This document shows, piece after piece, positions 29,665 to 41,270 of a stretch of 64,000 nt of DNA (the first letter of the stretch is position 1; every line of letters begins with the position of its first letter). The notes beneath the pieces are model-generated. The model did no database searches. It saw nothing but the letters and a program-made list of their open reading frames with translations, and had not been told where the DNA came from. Source of the stretch: Burkholderiales bacterium (GTDB lineage Bacteria > Pseudomonadota > Gammaproteobacteria > Burkholderiales > Burkholderiaceae_C); contig JACRAY010000029.1 in the NCBI GenBank assembly GCA_016213325.1, positions 62,001-126,000 on the forward strand, given 5' to 3'. A program made the position numbers and the translations under genes.

Positions 29665-30654
29665 TCATCCATGCGGGGCTGAAAACCAGCCCCGCGCTTC
29701 TTCGGGCAGCTTCCTCCCGGTCCGGTGCGCCCTCTCCAGCACCTGCCAGTAGTAACGGTAGCTTGCCCTGTCCTCCAGTTTGCCCTTGTAGCTGATCGGC
29801 GCCCAGCCGGCGGCTTGCGCCGCCAGCAGGAGGTCGACCGCGGTTTCGATTTCGTGCGCCGTAGGCGCGAAGGCTTCCAGCACCGGCCGGACCTGGTCCG
29901 GGTGGATGCTCCACATCCGCGTGAAGCCGAACTCGCGCGCGGCCCGCCCTGCCGCGTGCTGCAGCGCCGCCGTGTCCTTGAATTCCGTGACGACCGAGTG
30001 CGAAGGCACCTTGCCGTGCGCGTGGCAGGCCGAAGCGATCTCGAGCTTGGCCCGCACCACCAGCGGGTGGCTGAACTGCCCTTCGATACCCATGGCATCG
30101 CCGGGAATCGCGCCGCCGTGCGCCGACACGAAGTCCATCAGGCCGAAGCTGATCGACTCGACGCGCGGATGGGCCGCGATGTCGAACGCGCGATGGACCG
30201 CAGCGGGCGACTCGAGCAGCACCTGCAGCGGCAGCTGGCGCGCACCGGCCGCATCGACCGCGCGGGCGGCGCGTTCGACGTCCTGCACCGACTCGACCTT
30301 GGGGATCATCAGGTGCGACAGGCTCGCACCGGCGCGGCCGGCCACAGTCGCCACGTCCTGCTCGAACGCCGCGTGGTCGACCGGGTGCACGCGCACGCCG
30401 ACCCGGTTGCCCGGCCGGTGGCCGAGCGCGAGTTCGACGACCAGCGCCGCATGCTCGCGCTCGCCGCCGACCGGCGCGCCGTCTTCGCAGTCCAGCGTCA
30501 CGTCGAACACGCAGGCGCCGAACTCTTCGGTCATGGCCGCCTGCAGCTGCAGGCTCTTGCGCATCCGCGCCTCGACGCCGCTGTAGTGGTCGCACACGGG
30601 CAGCGAGCCGGTCTGCGCCACAGCGACTAGAAGGACTTCCCGCGGATGCTTCAC
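29665..30654 (-). CDS. HpcH/HpaI-type CoA ester lyase (CitE-like)
   Basis: Protein of 329 residues of the HpcH/HpaI aldolase and citrate-lyase beta-subunit superfamily. Visible features: an acidic metal-site segment VFDVTLDCEDGAPVGG, the RVHPVDHAAF region, LSHLMIPKVESVQDVERAAR and LPLQVLLESPAAVHRAFDIA, which contain the Mg-binding acidic residues of this TIM-barrel family. Possible substrates include malyl-CoA or citramalyl-CoA; the sequence does not decide. A GTG at 30654 is the start giving a typical N-terminus (KHPREVLLVAVAQTG). It ends 21 bases before the next gene and lies 14 bases after mdh, so it is cotranscribed with mdh. Confidence 0.82.
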   Translation of the reverse strand: MKHPREVLLVAVAQTGSLPVCDHYSGVEARMRKSLQLQAAMTEEFGACVFDVTLDCEDGAPVGGEREHAALVVELALGHRPGNRVGVRVHPVDHAAFEQDVATVAGRAGASLSHLMIPKVESVQDVERAARAVDAAGARQLPLQVLLESPAAVHRAFDIAAHPRVESISFGLMDFVSAHGGAIPGDAMGIEGQFSHPLVVRAKLEIASACHAHGKVPSHSVVTEFKDTAALQHAAGRAAREFGFTRMWSIHPDQVRPVLEAFAPTAHEIETAVDLLLAAQAAGWAPISYKGKLEDRASYRYYWQVLERAHRTGRKLPEEARGWFSAPHG

Positions 30655-30668
30655 GTGTGCGCTGCGTC

Positions 30669-31655
30669 TCAGAGCAGGTGGGCGACGCCGGCCTGCTCTT
30701 CCTGCAGCTCCTTCAGCGTGAGGTTGATGCGCTCCTGCGAGAACGCGTCGATCGGCAGGCCGTCCACCACGGTGTATTCGCCGTTGGCGGTGGTGACCGG
30801 GTAGCCGAACATCACGTCCCTGGGGATGCCGTACTGGCCGTCCGACGGGATGCCCATGGTCACCCACTTGCCGTTGGTGCCCAGCGCCCAGTCGCGCATG
30901 TGGTCGATGGCGGCGTTGGCGGCGCTCGCCGCGGACGACAGGCCACGCGCTTCGATGATGGCCGCGCCGCGCTTGCCGACCGTGGGCAGGAACACGTTGG
31001 CGTTCCAGTCCTGGTCGTTGATCATGTCCTTCACGCTCTTGCCGCCGACGGTGGCGAAGCGGTAGTCGGCGTACATGGTGGGCGAGTGGTTGCCCCACAC
31101 GGCCATCTTCTCGATGTCGGCGACCTGCGTGCCCGTCTTCGCGGCCACCTGCGACAGCGCGCGGTTGTGGTCAAGGCGCAGCATGGCGGTGAAGTTCTTG
31201 CGCGGCAGGTCGGGCGCCGACTTCATCGCGATGTAGGCGTTGGTGTTGGCCGGGTTGCCGACCACCAGCACCTTCACGTTGCGCGAGGCCACGGCGTTCA
31301 GCGCCTTGCCCTGGGCCGTGAAGATCTGCGCGTTGGCGGCCAGCAGGTCCTTGCGTTCCATGCCGGGGCCGCGCGGGCGGGCGCCCACCAGCAGCGCGTA
31401 GTCGGTGTCCTTGAAGGCGGTGTTGGGGTCGCCGTGCGCCTCCATGCCCGCCAGCAGCGGGAACGCGCAGTCCTGCAGCTCCATCATCACGCCCTTCAGG
31501 GCTTTCTGCGCCTTTTCGTCGGGGATCTCCAGCAGCTGCAGGATGACGGGCTGGTCCTTGCCCAGCATCTCGCCGGATGCGATGCGGAACAGCAGGGCGT
31601 AACCGATCTGGCCGGCGGCGCCGGTGACGGCAACACGGACGGGCTTCTTGCTCAT
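30669..31655 (-). CDS. mdh: Malate dehydrogenase
   Basis: NAD-dependent enzyme of 328 residues interconverting malate and oxaloacetate in the TCA cycle. The N-terminal [20 protein letters not shown], the substrate Arg in [15 protein letters not shown] and the catalytic His in [11 protein letters not shown] mark the MDH type 2 (cytosolic-like) group used by Burkholderiales. The ATG at 31655 is preferred to the in-frame extension at 31682. Its promoter region is shared with the divergent gntR gene and contains the palindromic operator. Confidence 0.96.
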   Translation of the reverse strand: MSKKPVRVAVTGAAGQIGYALLFRIASGEMLGKDQPVILQLLEIPDEKAQKALKGVMMELQDCAFPLLAGMEAHGDPNTAFKDTDYALLVGARPRGPGMERKDLLAANAQIFTAQGKALNAVASRNVKVLVVGNPANTNAYIAMKSAPDLPRKNFTAMLRLDHNRALSQVAAKTGTQVADIEKMAVWGNHSPTMYADYRFATVGGKSVKDMINDQDWNANVFLPTVGKRGAAIIEARGLSSAASAANAAIDHMRDWALGTNGKWVTMGIPSDGQYGIPRDVMFGYPVTTANGEYTVVDGLPIDAFSQERINLTLKELQEEQAGVAHLL

Positions 31656-31751
31656 GGGGGATCTCCGTTGGTGATGACGCAAGCGCGGGAAATGCGCTTC
31701 GGGAGCCCGCGAGTTTACCCGTGAAAACCCGTATCGGTCAACTTGTCTTAT

Positions 31752-31767
31752 GTCTTATATAAGATAT
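31752..31767 (-). promoter_or_regulatory. Palindromic operator in the mdh/gntR divergent region
   Basis: GTCTTATATAAGATAT is the exact reverse complement of the element at 3175-3190. It lies 97 bases upstream of mdh and just before the likely GTG start of gntR. A further GTCTTAT half-site directly precedes it (31745-31751). Position suits autoregulation of gntR and control of mdh; the regulator match is inferred. Confidence 0.7.
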
Positions 31768-31776
31768 GATTCGACG

Positions 31777-32565
31777 GTGGCCAGCACCCTCCCGCTCCCC
31801 TCCAACGGCGATACCGCTGCGGCCGACGCGGCGCCCGCCACGCCGGCCTTCAGCCCGCTGTACCAGCAGATCAAGGGGCTCATCCTGCAAAGCCTGCAGG
31901 CCGGCGAATGGAAGCCCGGCGAGGCCATCCCCAGCGAGATGGACCTGGCGGCGCGCTTCCGCGTGAGCCAGGGCACCGTGCGCAAGGCCATCGACGAACT
32001 GGCCGCCGAGAACCTGGTGGTGCGCCGGCAGGGCAAGGGCACTTTCGTGGCCACGCACGCCGAAGACCACGTGCAGTACCGCTTCCTCAAGCTGGTCCCC
32101 GACAGCGGCGACCGCGACGCCGAAGGGCCGGCGCAGCGCGACGTGCTCGAATGCCGCCGCACGCGCGCCACCGCCGAAATCGCGCGGTCGCTGGCGCTGC
32201 GCTCGGGCGACCCGGTGGTGCAGATCCGCCGCACGCTGTCGTTCGGCGGCGTGCCCACCATCCTGGAAGACCTGTGGCTGCCCGGGAACGCCTTCAAGGG
32301 CCTGAGCGCCCAGCAGATGGCCTCGTACCACGGCCCCACCTACGCGATGTTCGAACTGGACTTCGGCGTACGCATGGTGCGCGCCGAGGAAAAGATCCGC
32401 GCCGTCGCAGCCGACGGCCCGTCCGCCGCGCTCCTGCAGGTGCCCGAAGGCTCGCCGCTCCTGAGCGTGGAACGCATCGCCTACACCTACAACGACCTGC
32501 CGATGGAGCTGCGCCGCGGCCTCTATCGCACCGACACGCACCATTACCGCAACGAGCTGAATTGA
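31777..32565 (+). CDS. GntR/HutC-family transcription regulator of the TCA cluster
   Basis: Protein of 262 residues: N-terminal winged-helix GntR domain (about 23-95; LYQQIKGLILQSLQAGEWKP, PSEMDLAARFRVSQGTVRKA) and a C-terminal UTRA ligand-binding domain (about 105-260) of the HutC/FarR type. Two starts are possible: an ATG at 31750, which would place the palindromic operator inside the coding region, and the in-frame GTG at 31777, chosen here because homologues begin near this point and it frees the operator. It lies between divergent mdh and the codirectional sdhCDAB genes, so control of the TCA genes by a TCA-related ligand is a reasonable inference. Confidence 0.88.
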   Translation: MASTLPLPSNGDTAAADAAPATPAFSPLYQQIKGLILQSLQAGEWKPGEAIPSEMDLAARFRVSQGTVRKAIDELAAENLVVRRQGKGTFVATHAEDHVQYRFLKLVPDSGDRDAEGPAQRDVLECRRTRATAEIARSLALRSGDPVVQIRRTLSFGGVPTILEDLWLPGNAFKGLSAQQMASYHGPTYAMFELDFGVRMVRAEEKIRAVAADGPSAALLQVPEGSPLLSVERIAYTYNDLPMELRRGLYRTDTHHYRNELN

Positions 32566-32678
32566 GCTGCATCAGGGGTGCGGCAATGCATGGAAAGTGA
32601 AACCTCCGTGTCAGTTTGATGCGTTGCAATAGAATTTCAGGTTGTCCGCCCCCGTTTCCCCACGAAAGAAGCCAAGCC

Positions 32679-33113
32679 ATGACAGAGCTAGCCAAGCCAC
32701 GGCCTGAGTTCCGGAACATCCACGCGATGCGCGACCTGCCGGGCTATCGCTGGCCCGCCGCGGCCGTCGCATCGGGCATGCACCGCATCAGCGGCATCCT
32801 GATGTTCCTGCTCATGCCCTTCATCATCTGGATGTTCGACACCTCGTTGTCGTCCGAGTTCTCCTTCGCGCGCTTCAAGGCCGCCTTCAACCTCGGCATC
32901 GGCTTCGTCCCCGGCGTCGTCATCAAGCTGGTGGCACTCGCCCTGATCTGGTCGTACCTGCACCACTTCATCTGCGGACTGCGCTTCCTGTGGATGGACA
33001 CCAGCCATGCAGTGGTGAACAAGAAGTTCGGCGCGCTGTCGGCCAAGCTGACCATCGTGGTGAGCCTGGTGCTCACCGTGGTGCTGGGCGCCAAGCTGTT
33101 CGGCGTGTACTGA
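32679..33113 (+). CDS. sdhC: Succinate dehydrogenase cytochrome b556 subunit
   Basis: Membrane anchor subunit of complex II, 144 residues with three transmembrane helices. The N-terminus carries RPEFRNIHAMRDLPGYRWPA, and the heme/quinone region HRISGILMFLLMPFIIWMFD and WSYLHHFICGLRFLWMD with candidate heme-ligand His residues. The ATG at 32679 begins the family N-terminus; the in-frame extension to 32616 is not supported. First gene of sdhCDAB; a TAGAAT hexamer near 32630 may be part of its promoter. Confidence 0.94.
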   Translation: MTELAKPRPEFRNIHAMRDLPGYRWPAAAVASGMHRISGILMFLLMPFIIWMFDTSLSSEFSFARFKAAFNLGIGFVPGVVIKLVALALIWSYLHHFICGLRFLWMDTSHAVVNKKFGALSAKLTIVVSLVLTVVLGAKLFGVY

Positions 33114-33134
33114 TTACCCGGGAGCACAGGAAAC

Positions 33135-33500
33135 ATGGCAGTCAACTACGGCTCACGCCGCACCGTCGTCGGCGCTCACTACGGGGTGCGCGACTGGCTC
33201 GCGCAGCGCGTCACCGCCGCGCTGATGGCGCTCTTTACCCTCATCGTGCTGGCGCGGCTCATCTTCACCGCGGGCCCGATCGGCTACGACAAGTGGGCCG
33301 GCCTGTTCGCCGGCCAGGGCATGAAGATGCTCACCTTCGCCACCATCGTCTCGCTGCTGTACCACGTGTGGGTGGGCATGCGCGACGTGTGGATGGACTA
33401 CGTGCAGCCGGTGGGCGTGCGCCTCGTGCTGCAGATCCTGACCATCGTGTGGCTCGTGGGCTGCGCCGGTTGGGCCATCCAGGTGCTGTGGAAGGTTTGA
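33135..33500 (+). CDS. sdhD: Succinate dehydrogenase membrane anchor subunit
   Basis: Second anchor of complex II, 121 residues with three transmembrane helices. It has VGAHYGVRDWLAQRVTAALM at the start and SLLYHVWVGMRDVWMDYVQP, whose His is the expected heme ligand region. A GGAGCACAGGAAAC ribosome binding region precedes the ATG. It lies 21 bases after sdhC and 5 bases before sdhA. Confidence 0.94.
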   Translation: MAVNYGSRRTVVGAHYGVRDWLAQRVTAALMALFTLIVLARLIFTAGPIGYDKWAGLFAGQGMKMLTFATIVSLLYHVWVGMRDVWMDYVQPVGVRLVLQILTIVWLVGCAGWAIQVLWKV

Positions 33501-33505
33501 CCCCA

Positions 33506-35311
33506 ATGAGCTACACCCAGAAGAACATCACCACCCGCAAGTTCGACGTCGTCATCGTCGGCGCCGGCGGCTCGGGCATGCGCGCGTCGCTGCAGCTCGC
33601 GCTGGCGGGGCTGAACGTGGCCGTGCTGTCCAAGGTCTTCCCGACCCGTTCGCACACGGTGGCCGCGCAGGGCGGCATCGGCGCTTCGCTCGGCAACATG
33701 TCCGAGGACAACTGGCACTACCACTTCTACGACACCGTCAAGGGCTCGGACTGGCTGGGCGACCAGGACGCGATCGAGTTCATGTGCCGCGAGGCGCCCA
33801 AGGTCGTGTACGAGCTCGAGCACTTCGGCATGCCGTTCGACCGCAACCCCGACGGCACCATCTACCAGCGCCCGTTCGGCGGGCACACGGCCAACTACGG
33901 CGAAAAGCCGGTGCAGCGCGCCTGCGCCGCGGCGGACCGCACCGGCCACGCCATGCTGCACACGCTGTACCAGCAGAACGTGCGCGCGAAGACCTCGTTC
34001 TTCGTCGAGTGGATGGCGCTCGACCTCATCCGCGACGCCGAAGGCGACGTGGTGGGCGTGACGGCGCTCGAGATGGAAACGGGCGACCTGCACGTGCTGC
34101 AGGCCAAGACCGTGCTGCTCGCCACCGGCGGCGCGGGCCGCATCTACGCGGCCTCCACCAACGCCTTCATCAACACCGGCGACGGCCTGGGCATGGCGGC
34201 GCGCGCCGGCATCCCGCTGGAAGACATGGAGTTCTGGCAGTTCCACCCCACCGGCGTGGCCGGCGCGGGCGTGCTGCTCACCGAAGGCTGCCGCGGCGAG
34301 GGCGCGATCCTGCTCAACGCCAACGGCGAGCGCTTCATGGAGCGCTACGCGCCGACGCTGAAGGACCTGGCGCCGCGCGACTTCGTCTCGCGCTGCATGG
34401 GCCAGGAAATCATCGAAGGGCGTGGCTGCGGTCCCAACAAGGACTACATCCACATGAAGCTCGACCACCTGGGCGCCGACACCATCCACAAGCGGCTGCC
34501 GTCGGTCTACGAGATCGGCGTGAACTTCGCCAACGTCGACGTCACCCGCGAGCCGATCCCGGTGGTTCCCACCATCCACTACCAGATGGGCGGCGTGCCC
34601 ACCAACATCAACGGGCAGGTGGTGGTGCAGCGCGGCGGCGACGACAACGCGGTCGTGAACGGCCTGTACGCTGTAGGCGAATGCTCCTGCGTGAGCGTGC
34701 ACGGCTCCAACCGGCTGGGCACCAACTCGCTGCTGGACCTGCTGGTGTTCGGCAAGGCCGCCGGCAACCACATCGTGGAGTTCTCCAACCGCAGCAAGGC
34801 CCACAAGGACCTGCCGGCCGGCGCCGCCGAGCGCACGCTGGAGCGGCTGAACCGGCTGGAAGCGGCCGGCGGCGAGTATTCGCAGGACGTCGCCAACGAC
34901 ATCCGCGCGGCCATGCAGGCGCATGCCGGCGTGTTCCGCACCCAGGAAGGGATGGACGAGGGCAAGCGCAAGATCGCCGCCCTGCGCGAGCGCGTCAACG
35001 CCATCGGCTTGAAGGACAAGTCGCGCGTCTTCAACACCGCCCGGGTGGAGGCGCTGGAGGTCGAAAACCTGATCGAGGCGGCGCAGGCCACCATCGAGGG
35101 CGCGGCGGCGCGCCGGGAATGCCGCGGCGCGCACCTGGTGCGCGACTACGAGCACCCGGCCGACCACCCGACCTCGCCGCTCGGCCGCGACGACGCCAAC
35201 TGGATGAAGCACACGCTGTGGTACAGCGAGGGCAACCGCCTCGGTTACAAGGCGGTCAAGCTCAAGCCCCTGACGGTCGAGTCGGTCCCGCCCAAGGTCC
35301 GCACCTTCTGA
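33506..35311 (+). CDS. sdhA: Succinate dehydrogenase flavoprotein subunit
   Basis: Catalytic subunit of complex II, 601 residues, oxidising succinate to fumarate with covalently bound FAD. VVIVGAGGSGMRASLQLALA is the dinucleotide fold; the FAD-linked His is in TRSHTVAAQGGIGASLGN. Substrate-site residues are in FHPTGVAGAGVLLTEGCRGE, and the C-terminus has RVFNTARVEALEVENL. Length matches the family (588-600). Part of sdhCDAB; a 76-base gap with no clear element separates it from sdhB. Confidence 0.97.
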   Translation: MSYTQKNITTRKFDVVIVGAGGSGMRASLQLALAGLNVAVLSKVFPTRSHTVAAQGGIGASLGNMSEDNWHYHFYDTVKGSDWLGDQDAIEFMCREAPKVVYELEHFGMPFDRNPDGTIYQRPFGGHTANYGEKPVQRACAAADRTGHAMLHTLYQQNVRAKTSFFVEWMALDLIRDAEGDVVGVTALEMETGDLHVLQAKTVLLATGGAGRIYAASTNAFINTGDGLGMAARAGIPLEDMEFWQFHPTGVAGAGVLLTEGCRGEGAILLNANGERFMERYAPTLKDLAPRDFVSRCMGQEIIEGRGCGPNKDYIHMKLDHLGADTIHKRLPSVYEIGVNFANVDVTREPIPVVPTIHYQMGGVPTNINGQVVVQRGGDDNAVVNGLYAVGECSCVSVHGSNRLGTNSLLDLLVFGKAAGNHIVEFSNRSKAHKDLPAGAAERTLERLNRLEAAGGEYSQDVANDIRAAMQAHAGVFRTQEGMDEGKRKIAALRERVNAIGLKDKSRVFNTARVEALEVENLIEAAQATIEGAAARRECRGAHLVRDYEHPADHPTSPLGRDDANWMKHTLWYSEGNRLGYKAVKLKPLTVESVPPKVRTF

Positions 35312-35387
35312 CGCGCGTCAAGGTTAGGTTCTTGTACGTACTTCCGCCCCCGGGGCAAAGCGCCTAGATTCATAGACGGATACAAAA

Positions 35388-36092
35388 ATGCAGAAGCGCA
35401 CTTTCCAGATTTACCGCTACGACCCCGACAAGGATGTGCGGCCCTACATGCAGACCGTGGAGATCGAGCTCGACGGGCACGAACGCATGCTGCTGGACGC
35501 GCTGATGAAGCTGAAGGCGCAGGACCCCACCCTGTCGTTCCGCCGTTCCTGCCGCGAAGGCGTGTGCGGCTCCGACGCGATGAACATCAACGGCAAGAAC
35601 GGCCTGGCCTGCCTGACCAACATGCTCACGCTGCCGGGCACCATCGTGCTGAAGCCGCTGCCGGGGCTGCCCGTCATCCGCGACCTGATCGTGGACATGA
35701 CGCAGTTCTTCAAGCAGTACCACTCGATCAAGCCCTACCTGGTCAACGACAGCATCCCGCCCGAGAAGGAGCGCCTGCAGTCGCCCGAGGAGCGCGAGGA
35801 GCTCGACGGCCTGTACGAATGCATCCTGTGCGCGAGCTGCTCCACCAGCTGCCCGAGCTTCTGGTGGAACCCCGACAAGTTCGTCGGCCCCGCCGGCCTG
35901 CTGCAGGCCTACCGCTTCATCGCCGACAGCCGCGACCAGGCGACCGGCGAGCGCCTGGACAACCTGGAAGACCCGTACCGGCTGTTCCGCTGCCACACGA
36001 TCATGAACTGCGTCGACGTGTGCCCGAAGGGGCTGAACCCGACGATGGCGATCGGCAAGATCAAGGAACTGATGGTGCGGCGCGCCGTGTAG
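35388..36092 (+). CDS. sdhB: Succinate dehydrogenase iron-sulfur subunit
   Basis: Electron-transfer subunit of complex II, 234 residues. The [2Fe-2S] ligands are Cys55, Cys60, Asp63 and Cys75 in [20 protein letters not shown]; the Asp in place of a Cys is the same as in E. coli SdhB. The [4Fe-4S] and [3Fe-4S] clusters use [12 protein letters not shown] and [12 protein letters not shown]. Precedes sdhE by six bases. Confidence 0.97.
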   Translation: MQKRTFQIYRYDPDKDVRPYMQTVEIELDGHERMLLDALMKLKAQDPTLSFRRSCREGVCGSDAMNINGKNGLACLTNMLTLPGTIVLKPLPGLPVIRDLIVDMTQFFKQYHSIKPYLVNDSIPPEKERLQSPEEREELDGLYECILCASCSTSCPSFWWNPDKFVGPAGLLQAYRFIADSRDQATGERLDNLEDPYRLFRCHTIMNCVDVCPKGLNPTMAIGKIKELMVRRAV

Positions 36093-36098
36093 GCACCT

Positions 36099-36383
36099 AT
36101 GAACGACGAAGCACTGCTCGACCAACGGTCACTGTCCAAGCTGAAGTGGCGCTGCCGCCGCGGGCTGCTGGAGAATGACCTGCTGATCGAGCGCTTCTTC
36201 GAGCGGCACGAGGCAACGCTCACGGTGCGGCACGCCCGTGGGATGACGGAGTTGATGGAGCTGGGCGACAACGACCTGCTCGACCTCCTGCTCGGGCGCA
36301 AGGACGCAGCCGACGTCCCGCTGGGCGAAGAAACGAAGGAAGTGCTGGGGATGCTGCGCGTCCGGCCGACCGTTGGGCATTGA
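36099..36383 (+). CDS. sdhE: SdhE (FAD assembly factor of succinate dehydrogenase)
   Basis: Small helical protein of 94 residues that promotes covalent FAD attachment to SdhA. The family motif RGxxE is present as CRRGLLENDLLIERFFER (residues 19-36). Placed between sdhB and gltA in a tight operon, the usual site in betaproteobacteria. Confidence 0.92.
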   Translation: MNDEALLDQRSLSKLKWRCRRGLLENDLLIERFFERHEATLTVRHARGMTELMELGDNDLLDLLLGRKDAADVPLGEETKEVLGMLRVRPTVGH

Positions 36384-36401
36384 CACTCACAGGAAACCGC
36401 C

Positions 36402-37712
<1,311 letters not shown>

Positions 37713-37735
37713 AGCACACACCGGCTGCCCGCAGG

Positions 37736-37758
37736 AAGCCCGCGCATGCGGGCTTTTT
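37736..37758 (+). terminator. Rho-independent terminator of gltA
   Basis: AAGCCCGC-GCAT-GCGGGCTT hairpin followed by a run of T residues, ending two bases before the stop of the convergent BON-domain gene. Confidence 0.9.
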
Positions 37759-37760
37759 CG

Positions 37761-38237
37761 TCATCTCGCCAGCCGGTACTTCGGCGGCTCTTTTGTCCCG
37801 ACCACCAGGTAATTGATCACGCCCGAAACGTCGTCGACCAGCAGCACGGCGCGTTCGACCTCCGCGGCCTGCTCCCTGGTCTTCACGCAGCCCATCAGCG
37901 TGACGATGCGCCTTTCACCCTTGGCCCAGATGCTGGTGTCGCCGAACCGGCCGTCGAGCCGGATGAATTGCGCCACGCGGGGAATGATCTCCTTGTCGTA
38001 GAGGTAGGAGTTGGAAAGGCGGCAACGGCCCGAGCGGTGGCAGCTCACGCCGTGCTGTGCGCGCACGTGCGCCTCGTTGCGCACCTCTTCCTCGGTGTAG
38101 CCGGGCGGGGCCGGCACCGGGCAGGCCGGCAGCGCGGACGTGACCTGCACGAACGGGTCGCCGAAGACGTTGCGGCGCTCCTGGGCGGCTGCGCTGCACG
38201 CCAGCCCAAGCATGAGGAAGAGGACGGCTCGGTTCAT
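37761..38237 (-). CDS. Exported BON-domain protein
   Basis: Protein of 158 residues with a signal peptide (1-18, AVLFLMLGLACSAAAQ) and a C-terminal BON domain (about 80-150; SYLYDKEIIPRVAQFIRLD and LMGCVKTREQAAEVERAVLL). BON domains bind membranes or surfaces and occur in OsmY and secretin-associated proteins. Three Cys residues precede the BON fold (PACPVP, VSCHRSGRC), so a disulfide is possible. The ATG at 38237 is chosen to start the signal peptide. Its role is unknown; an envelope stress link is inferred. Confidence 0.78.
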   Translation of the reverse strand: MNRAVLFLMLGLACSAAAQERRNVFGDPFVQVTSALPACPVPAPPGYTEEEVRNEAHVRAQHGVSCHRSGRCRLSNSYLYDKEIIPRVAQFIRLDGRFGDTSIWAKGERRIVTLMGCVKTREQAAEVERAVLLVDDVSGVINYLVVGTKEPPKYRLAR

Positions 38238-38347
38238 GCCCCCGGAGTCTGCCCCAGCCGTGCGGCTTGTAGGCCGGAGTCGCCAGTCCGGCCGTACGGG
38301 CACGCTATGTGGCGTGGCGCACAGAGCCTGCGCAACGGGCCCCCTAG

Positions 38348-38770
<423 letters not shown>

Positions 38771-38846
38771 TGGGTCGGCCATCGCGTTTCGCGATGGCAA
38801 AAGCTGCGTTCTTGAGGGAGAATTGACACACGCATCGTGAATTGCG

Positions 38847-39809
38847 ATGCATTTTCGTGTCATGCGCCCCACCGAACGCTCCTTCGCCCGCCGGATCGAC
38901 CTGACCTCGCTGCAGCTCTTCGTGGCTGTGTGCGAGCTCGGCTCGATCGGGCGCGCCGCCGAGCGCGAGTTCATCGCGGCGTCCGCCGTGAGCAAGCGGC
39001 TGTCGGACCTGGAAGCCACGCTCGAGACCCCCCTGCTCTACCGCCACACCCGCGGGGTCGACCTGACGCCCGCCGGTGAAAGCCTGCTGCACCACGCGCG
39101 CTCGGTGCTGTTCTCGCTGGAGAAGATGCAGGCCGAGTTGTCGGAGTACGCCGACGGCGTGCGCGGCCACGTGCGCATCCACGCCAACATCTCCGCCATC
39201 GTGCAGTTCCTGCCCGAAGACCTGGGCGAGTTCAGCCGCGACCACCCGCAGGTCAAGATCGACCTGGCAGAACACCTTTCCACCGAAATCGTGCGGGCCG
39301 TGCAGGAAGGCGCCGCCGACCTGGGCATCTGCAACACCGGCGTGCTGGGCCAGGGCCACGACCTGCAGTCGCGGCCGTACCGGCGCGACGAACTGGTGCT
39401 GATCGTGCCGCGCGGCCATGCGCTGGCGCGCCGCAAGTCCGTCGCTTTCGAACAGACGCTCGACTTCGACCACGTGGGCCTGCACTCGAACAGCTCCATC
39501 TACCTGGCCATGCGCGACGCCGCCGCGGCCGCCGGCCGCACCATCCGCCTGCGCATCCACGTGACCGGGCTGGACGCGATGTGCCGCATGATCCACAACG
39601 GCCTGGGCGTGGGCGTCATGCCGCGCCGTGCCTTCGAGCTGATGCACGGCGTGGGCAACCTCGAGTGCGTGAAGCTCGCCGATGCATGGGCGGTGCGCGA
39701 CATCGGCCTCATCGCCCGCGACTTCTCCACGCTGCCCCTCACCGCACGGCTGCTGGTCGACCACCTGCGCACCCGCGCGGAAGCCGCCGAACCGGCGCTC
39801 GCCGAATAA
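38847..39809 (+). CDS. LysR-type transcription regulator
   Basis: Protein of 320 residues: N-terminal winged helix (about 18-80; [38 protein letters not shown]) and a LysR substrate-binding domain (about 105-310). It lies directly upstream of leuC in the same direction, 26 bases apart, so it may belong to the leu transcript or control it; LeuO-like function is not shown. An alternative start ATG at 38862 is close. Confidence 0.88.
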   Translation: MHFRVMRPTERSFARRIDLTSLQLFVAVCELGSIGRAAEREFIAASAVSKRLSDLEATLETPLLYRHTRGVDLTPAGESLLHHARSVLFSLEKMQAELSEYADGVRGHVRIHANISAIVQFLPEDLGEFSRDHPQVKIDLAEHLSTEIVRAVQEGAADLGICNTGVLGQGHDLQSRPYRRDELVLIVPRGHALARRKSVAFEQTLDFDHVGLHSNSSIYLAMRDAAAAAGRTIRLRIHVTGLDAMCRMIHNGLGVGVMPRRAFELMHGVGNLECVKLADAWAVRDIGLIARDFSTLPLTARLLVDHLRTRAEAAEPALAE

Positions 39810-39835
39810 AATCCAAAGCCAAGGAAGTTCATTTC

Positions 39836-41257
39836 ATGGGACGCACCCTGTACGACAAGATCTGGGACGAGCACGTGGTCCATACCGAGGACGACGGCAC
39901 GGCCATCCTTTACATCGACCGCCACCTCGTGCACGAAGTCACGAGCCCGCAGGCGTTCGAAGGCCTGCGCGAGACCGGCCGCAAGGTGTGGCGCATCAGC
40001 TCCATCGTCGCCACCGCCGACCACAACACGCCCACCACCGGCTGGGAGCGCGGCTACGACGGCATCGACGATCCCGTAAGCAAGGAGCAGGTCACGACGC
40101 TGGACAGGAACATCGGCGAGTTCGGCGCGGCGGCGTACTTCCCCTTCCTGTCCAAGCGGCAAGGCATCGTGCACGTGATCGGCCCCGAGCAGGGCGCCAC
40201 GCTGCCCGGCATGACGGTGGTGTGCGGCGACTCGCACACGTCCACGCACGGCGCGTTCGGCGCGCTGGCGCACGGCATCGGCACTTCGGAAGTCGAGCAC
40301 GTGCTGGCCACCCAGACGCTGCTGGCCAGGAAGGCGAAGAACATGCTGGTCAAGGTCGAGGGCACGCTGGCCCCCGGCGTCACCGCCAAGGACATCGTGC
40401 TGGCCATCATCGGCAAGATAGGCACGGCCGGCGGCACCGGCTACACCATCGAGTTCGCCGGCTCCGCCATCCGCAGCCTCAGCATGGAAGGCCGCATGAC
40501 GGTGTGCAACATGGCCATCGAGGCCGGCGCTCGCGCCGGCATGGTGGCGGTGGACGAAAAGACGGTGCAGTACGTCAAGGGCCGCCCGCTGGCGCCCACC
40601 GGCGCCGAATGGGACATGGCCGCCGCGTACTGGCGCACGCTGCATTCCGATGCCGACGCGAAGTTCGACCACGTAGTGGAACTCGACGCCGCGCAGGTCC
40701 TGCCGCAGGTGACCTGGGGCACGTCACCCGAGATGGTGACCGGCATCGACGGCCGCGTGCCCGACCCCGACAAGGAGAAGGACGCGAACAAGCGCGACGC
40801 CATCGAGCGCGCGCTGGCGTACATGGGGCTGGAGCCCGGCAAGCCGATGAACGACATCTACGTCGACAAGGTGTTCATCGGCTCGTGCACCAACAGCCGC
40901 ATCGAGGACATGCGCGAGGCGGCCGCCATGGTGAAGAAGCTCGGACAGAAAGTCGCGAAGAACGTGAAGCTCGCGATGGTGGTGCCGGGCTCGGGCGTGG
41001 TGAAGGAGCAGGCCGAGCGCGAAGGGCTCGATGAGGTCTTCAAGGCCGCGGGCTTCGAATGGCGCGAGCCGGGCTGCTCGATGTGCCTGGCGATGAACGC
41101 CGACCGGCTGGAGCCGGGCGAGCGCTGCGCCTCCACCAGCAACCGCAATTTCGAGGGCCGCCAGGGCGCGGGCGGCCGCACCCACCTGGTCAGCCCCGCC
41201 ATGGCCGCCGCCGCCGCGGTGCACGGCCACTTCGTCGACGTCCGTCAATTTGCCTAG
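39836..41257 (+). CDS. leuC: 3-Isopropylmalate dehydratase large subunit
   Basis: Iron-sulfur isomerase subunit of 473 residues (aconitase family) for leucine synthesis, working with LeuD. Motifs: [20 protein letters not shown] and the [4Fe-4S] cysteines in [15 protein letters not shown] and [10 protein letters not shown]. The ATG at 39836 has an AAGGAAG site; the ORF extension upstream is not used. It is followed by an entericidin-like gene and leuD. Confidence 0.97.
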   Translation: MGRTLYDKIWDEHVVHTEDDGTAILYIDRHLVHEVTSPQAFEGLRETGRKVWRISSIVATADHNTPTTGWERGYDGIDDPVSKEQVTTLDRNIGEFGAAAYFPFLSKRQGIVHVIGPEQGATLPGMTVVCGDSHTSTHGAFGALAHGIGTSEVEHVLATQTLLARKAKNMLVKVEGTLAPGVTAKDIVLAIIGKIGTAGGTGYTIEFAGSAIRSLSMEGRMTVCNMAIEAGARAGMVAVDEKTVQYVKGRPLAPTGAEWDMAAAYWRTLHSDADAKFDHVVELDAAQVLPQVTWGTSPEMVTGIDGRVPDPDKEKDANKRDAIERALAYMGLEPGKPMNDIYVDKVFIGSCTNSRIEDMREAAAMVKKLGQKVAKNVKLAMVVPGSGVVKEQAEREGLDEVFKAAGFEWREPGCSMCLAMNADRLEPGERCASTSNRNFEGRQGAGGRTHLVSPAMAAAAAVHGHFVDVRQFA

Positions 41258-41270
41258 AAGAGGAGAAGCC

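Noticed and set aside
26287..29682. A 1131-codon plus-strand open frame opposite acnB and the exported Pro/Ala-rich gene
   Set aside because: It is a shadow of GC-rich third positions; it runs through acnB antisense, is His/Arg-rich without any domain, and has no start site.
30655..31098. N-terminal extension of the CitE-like gene into mdh
   Set aside because: The extended frame overlaps mdh in another frame and has no homology; the GTG at 30654 gives the family N-terminus.
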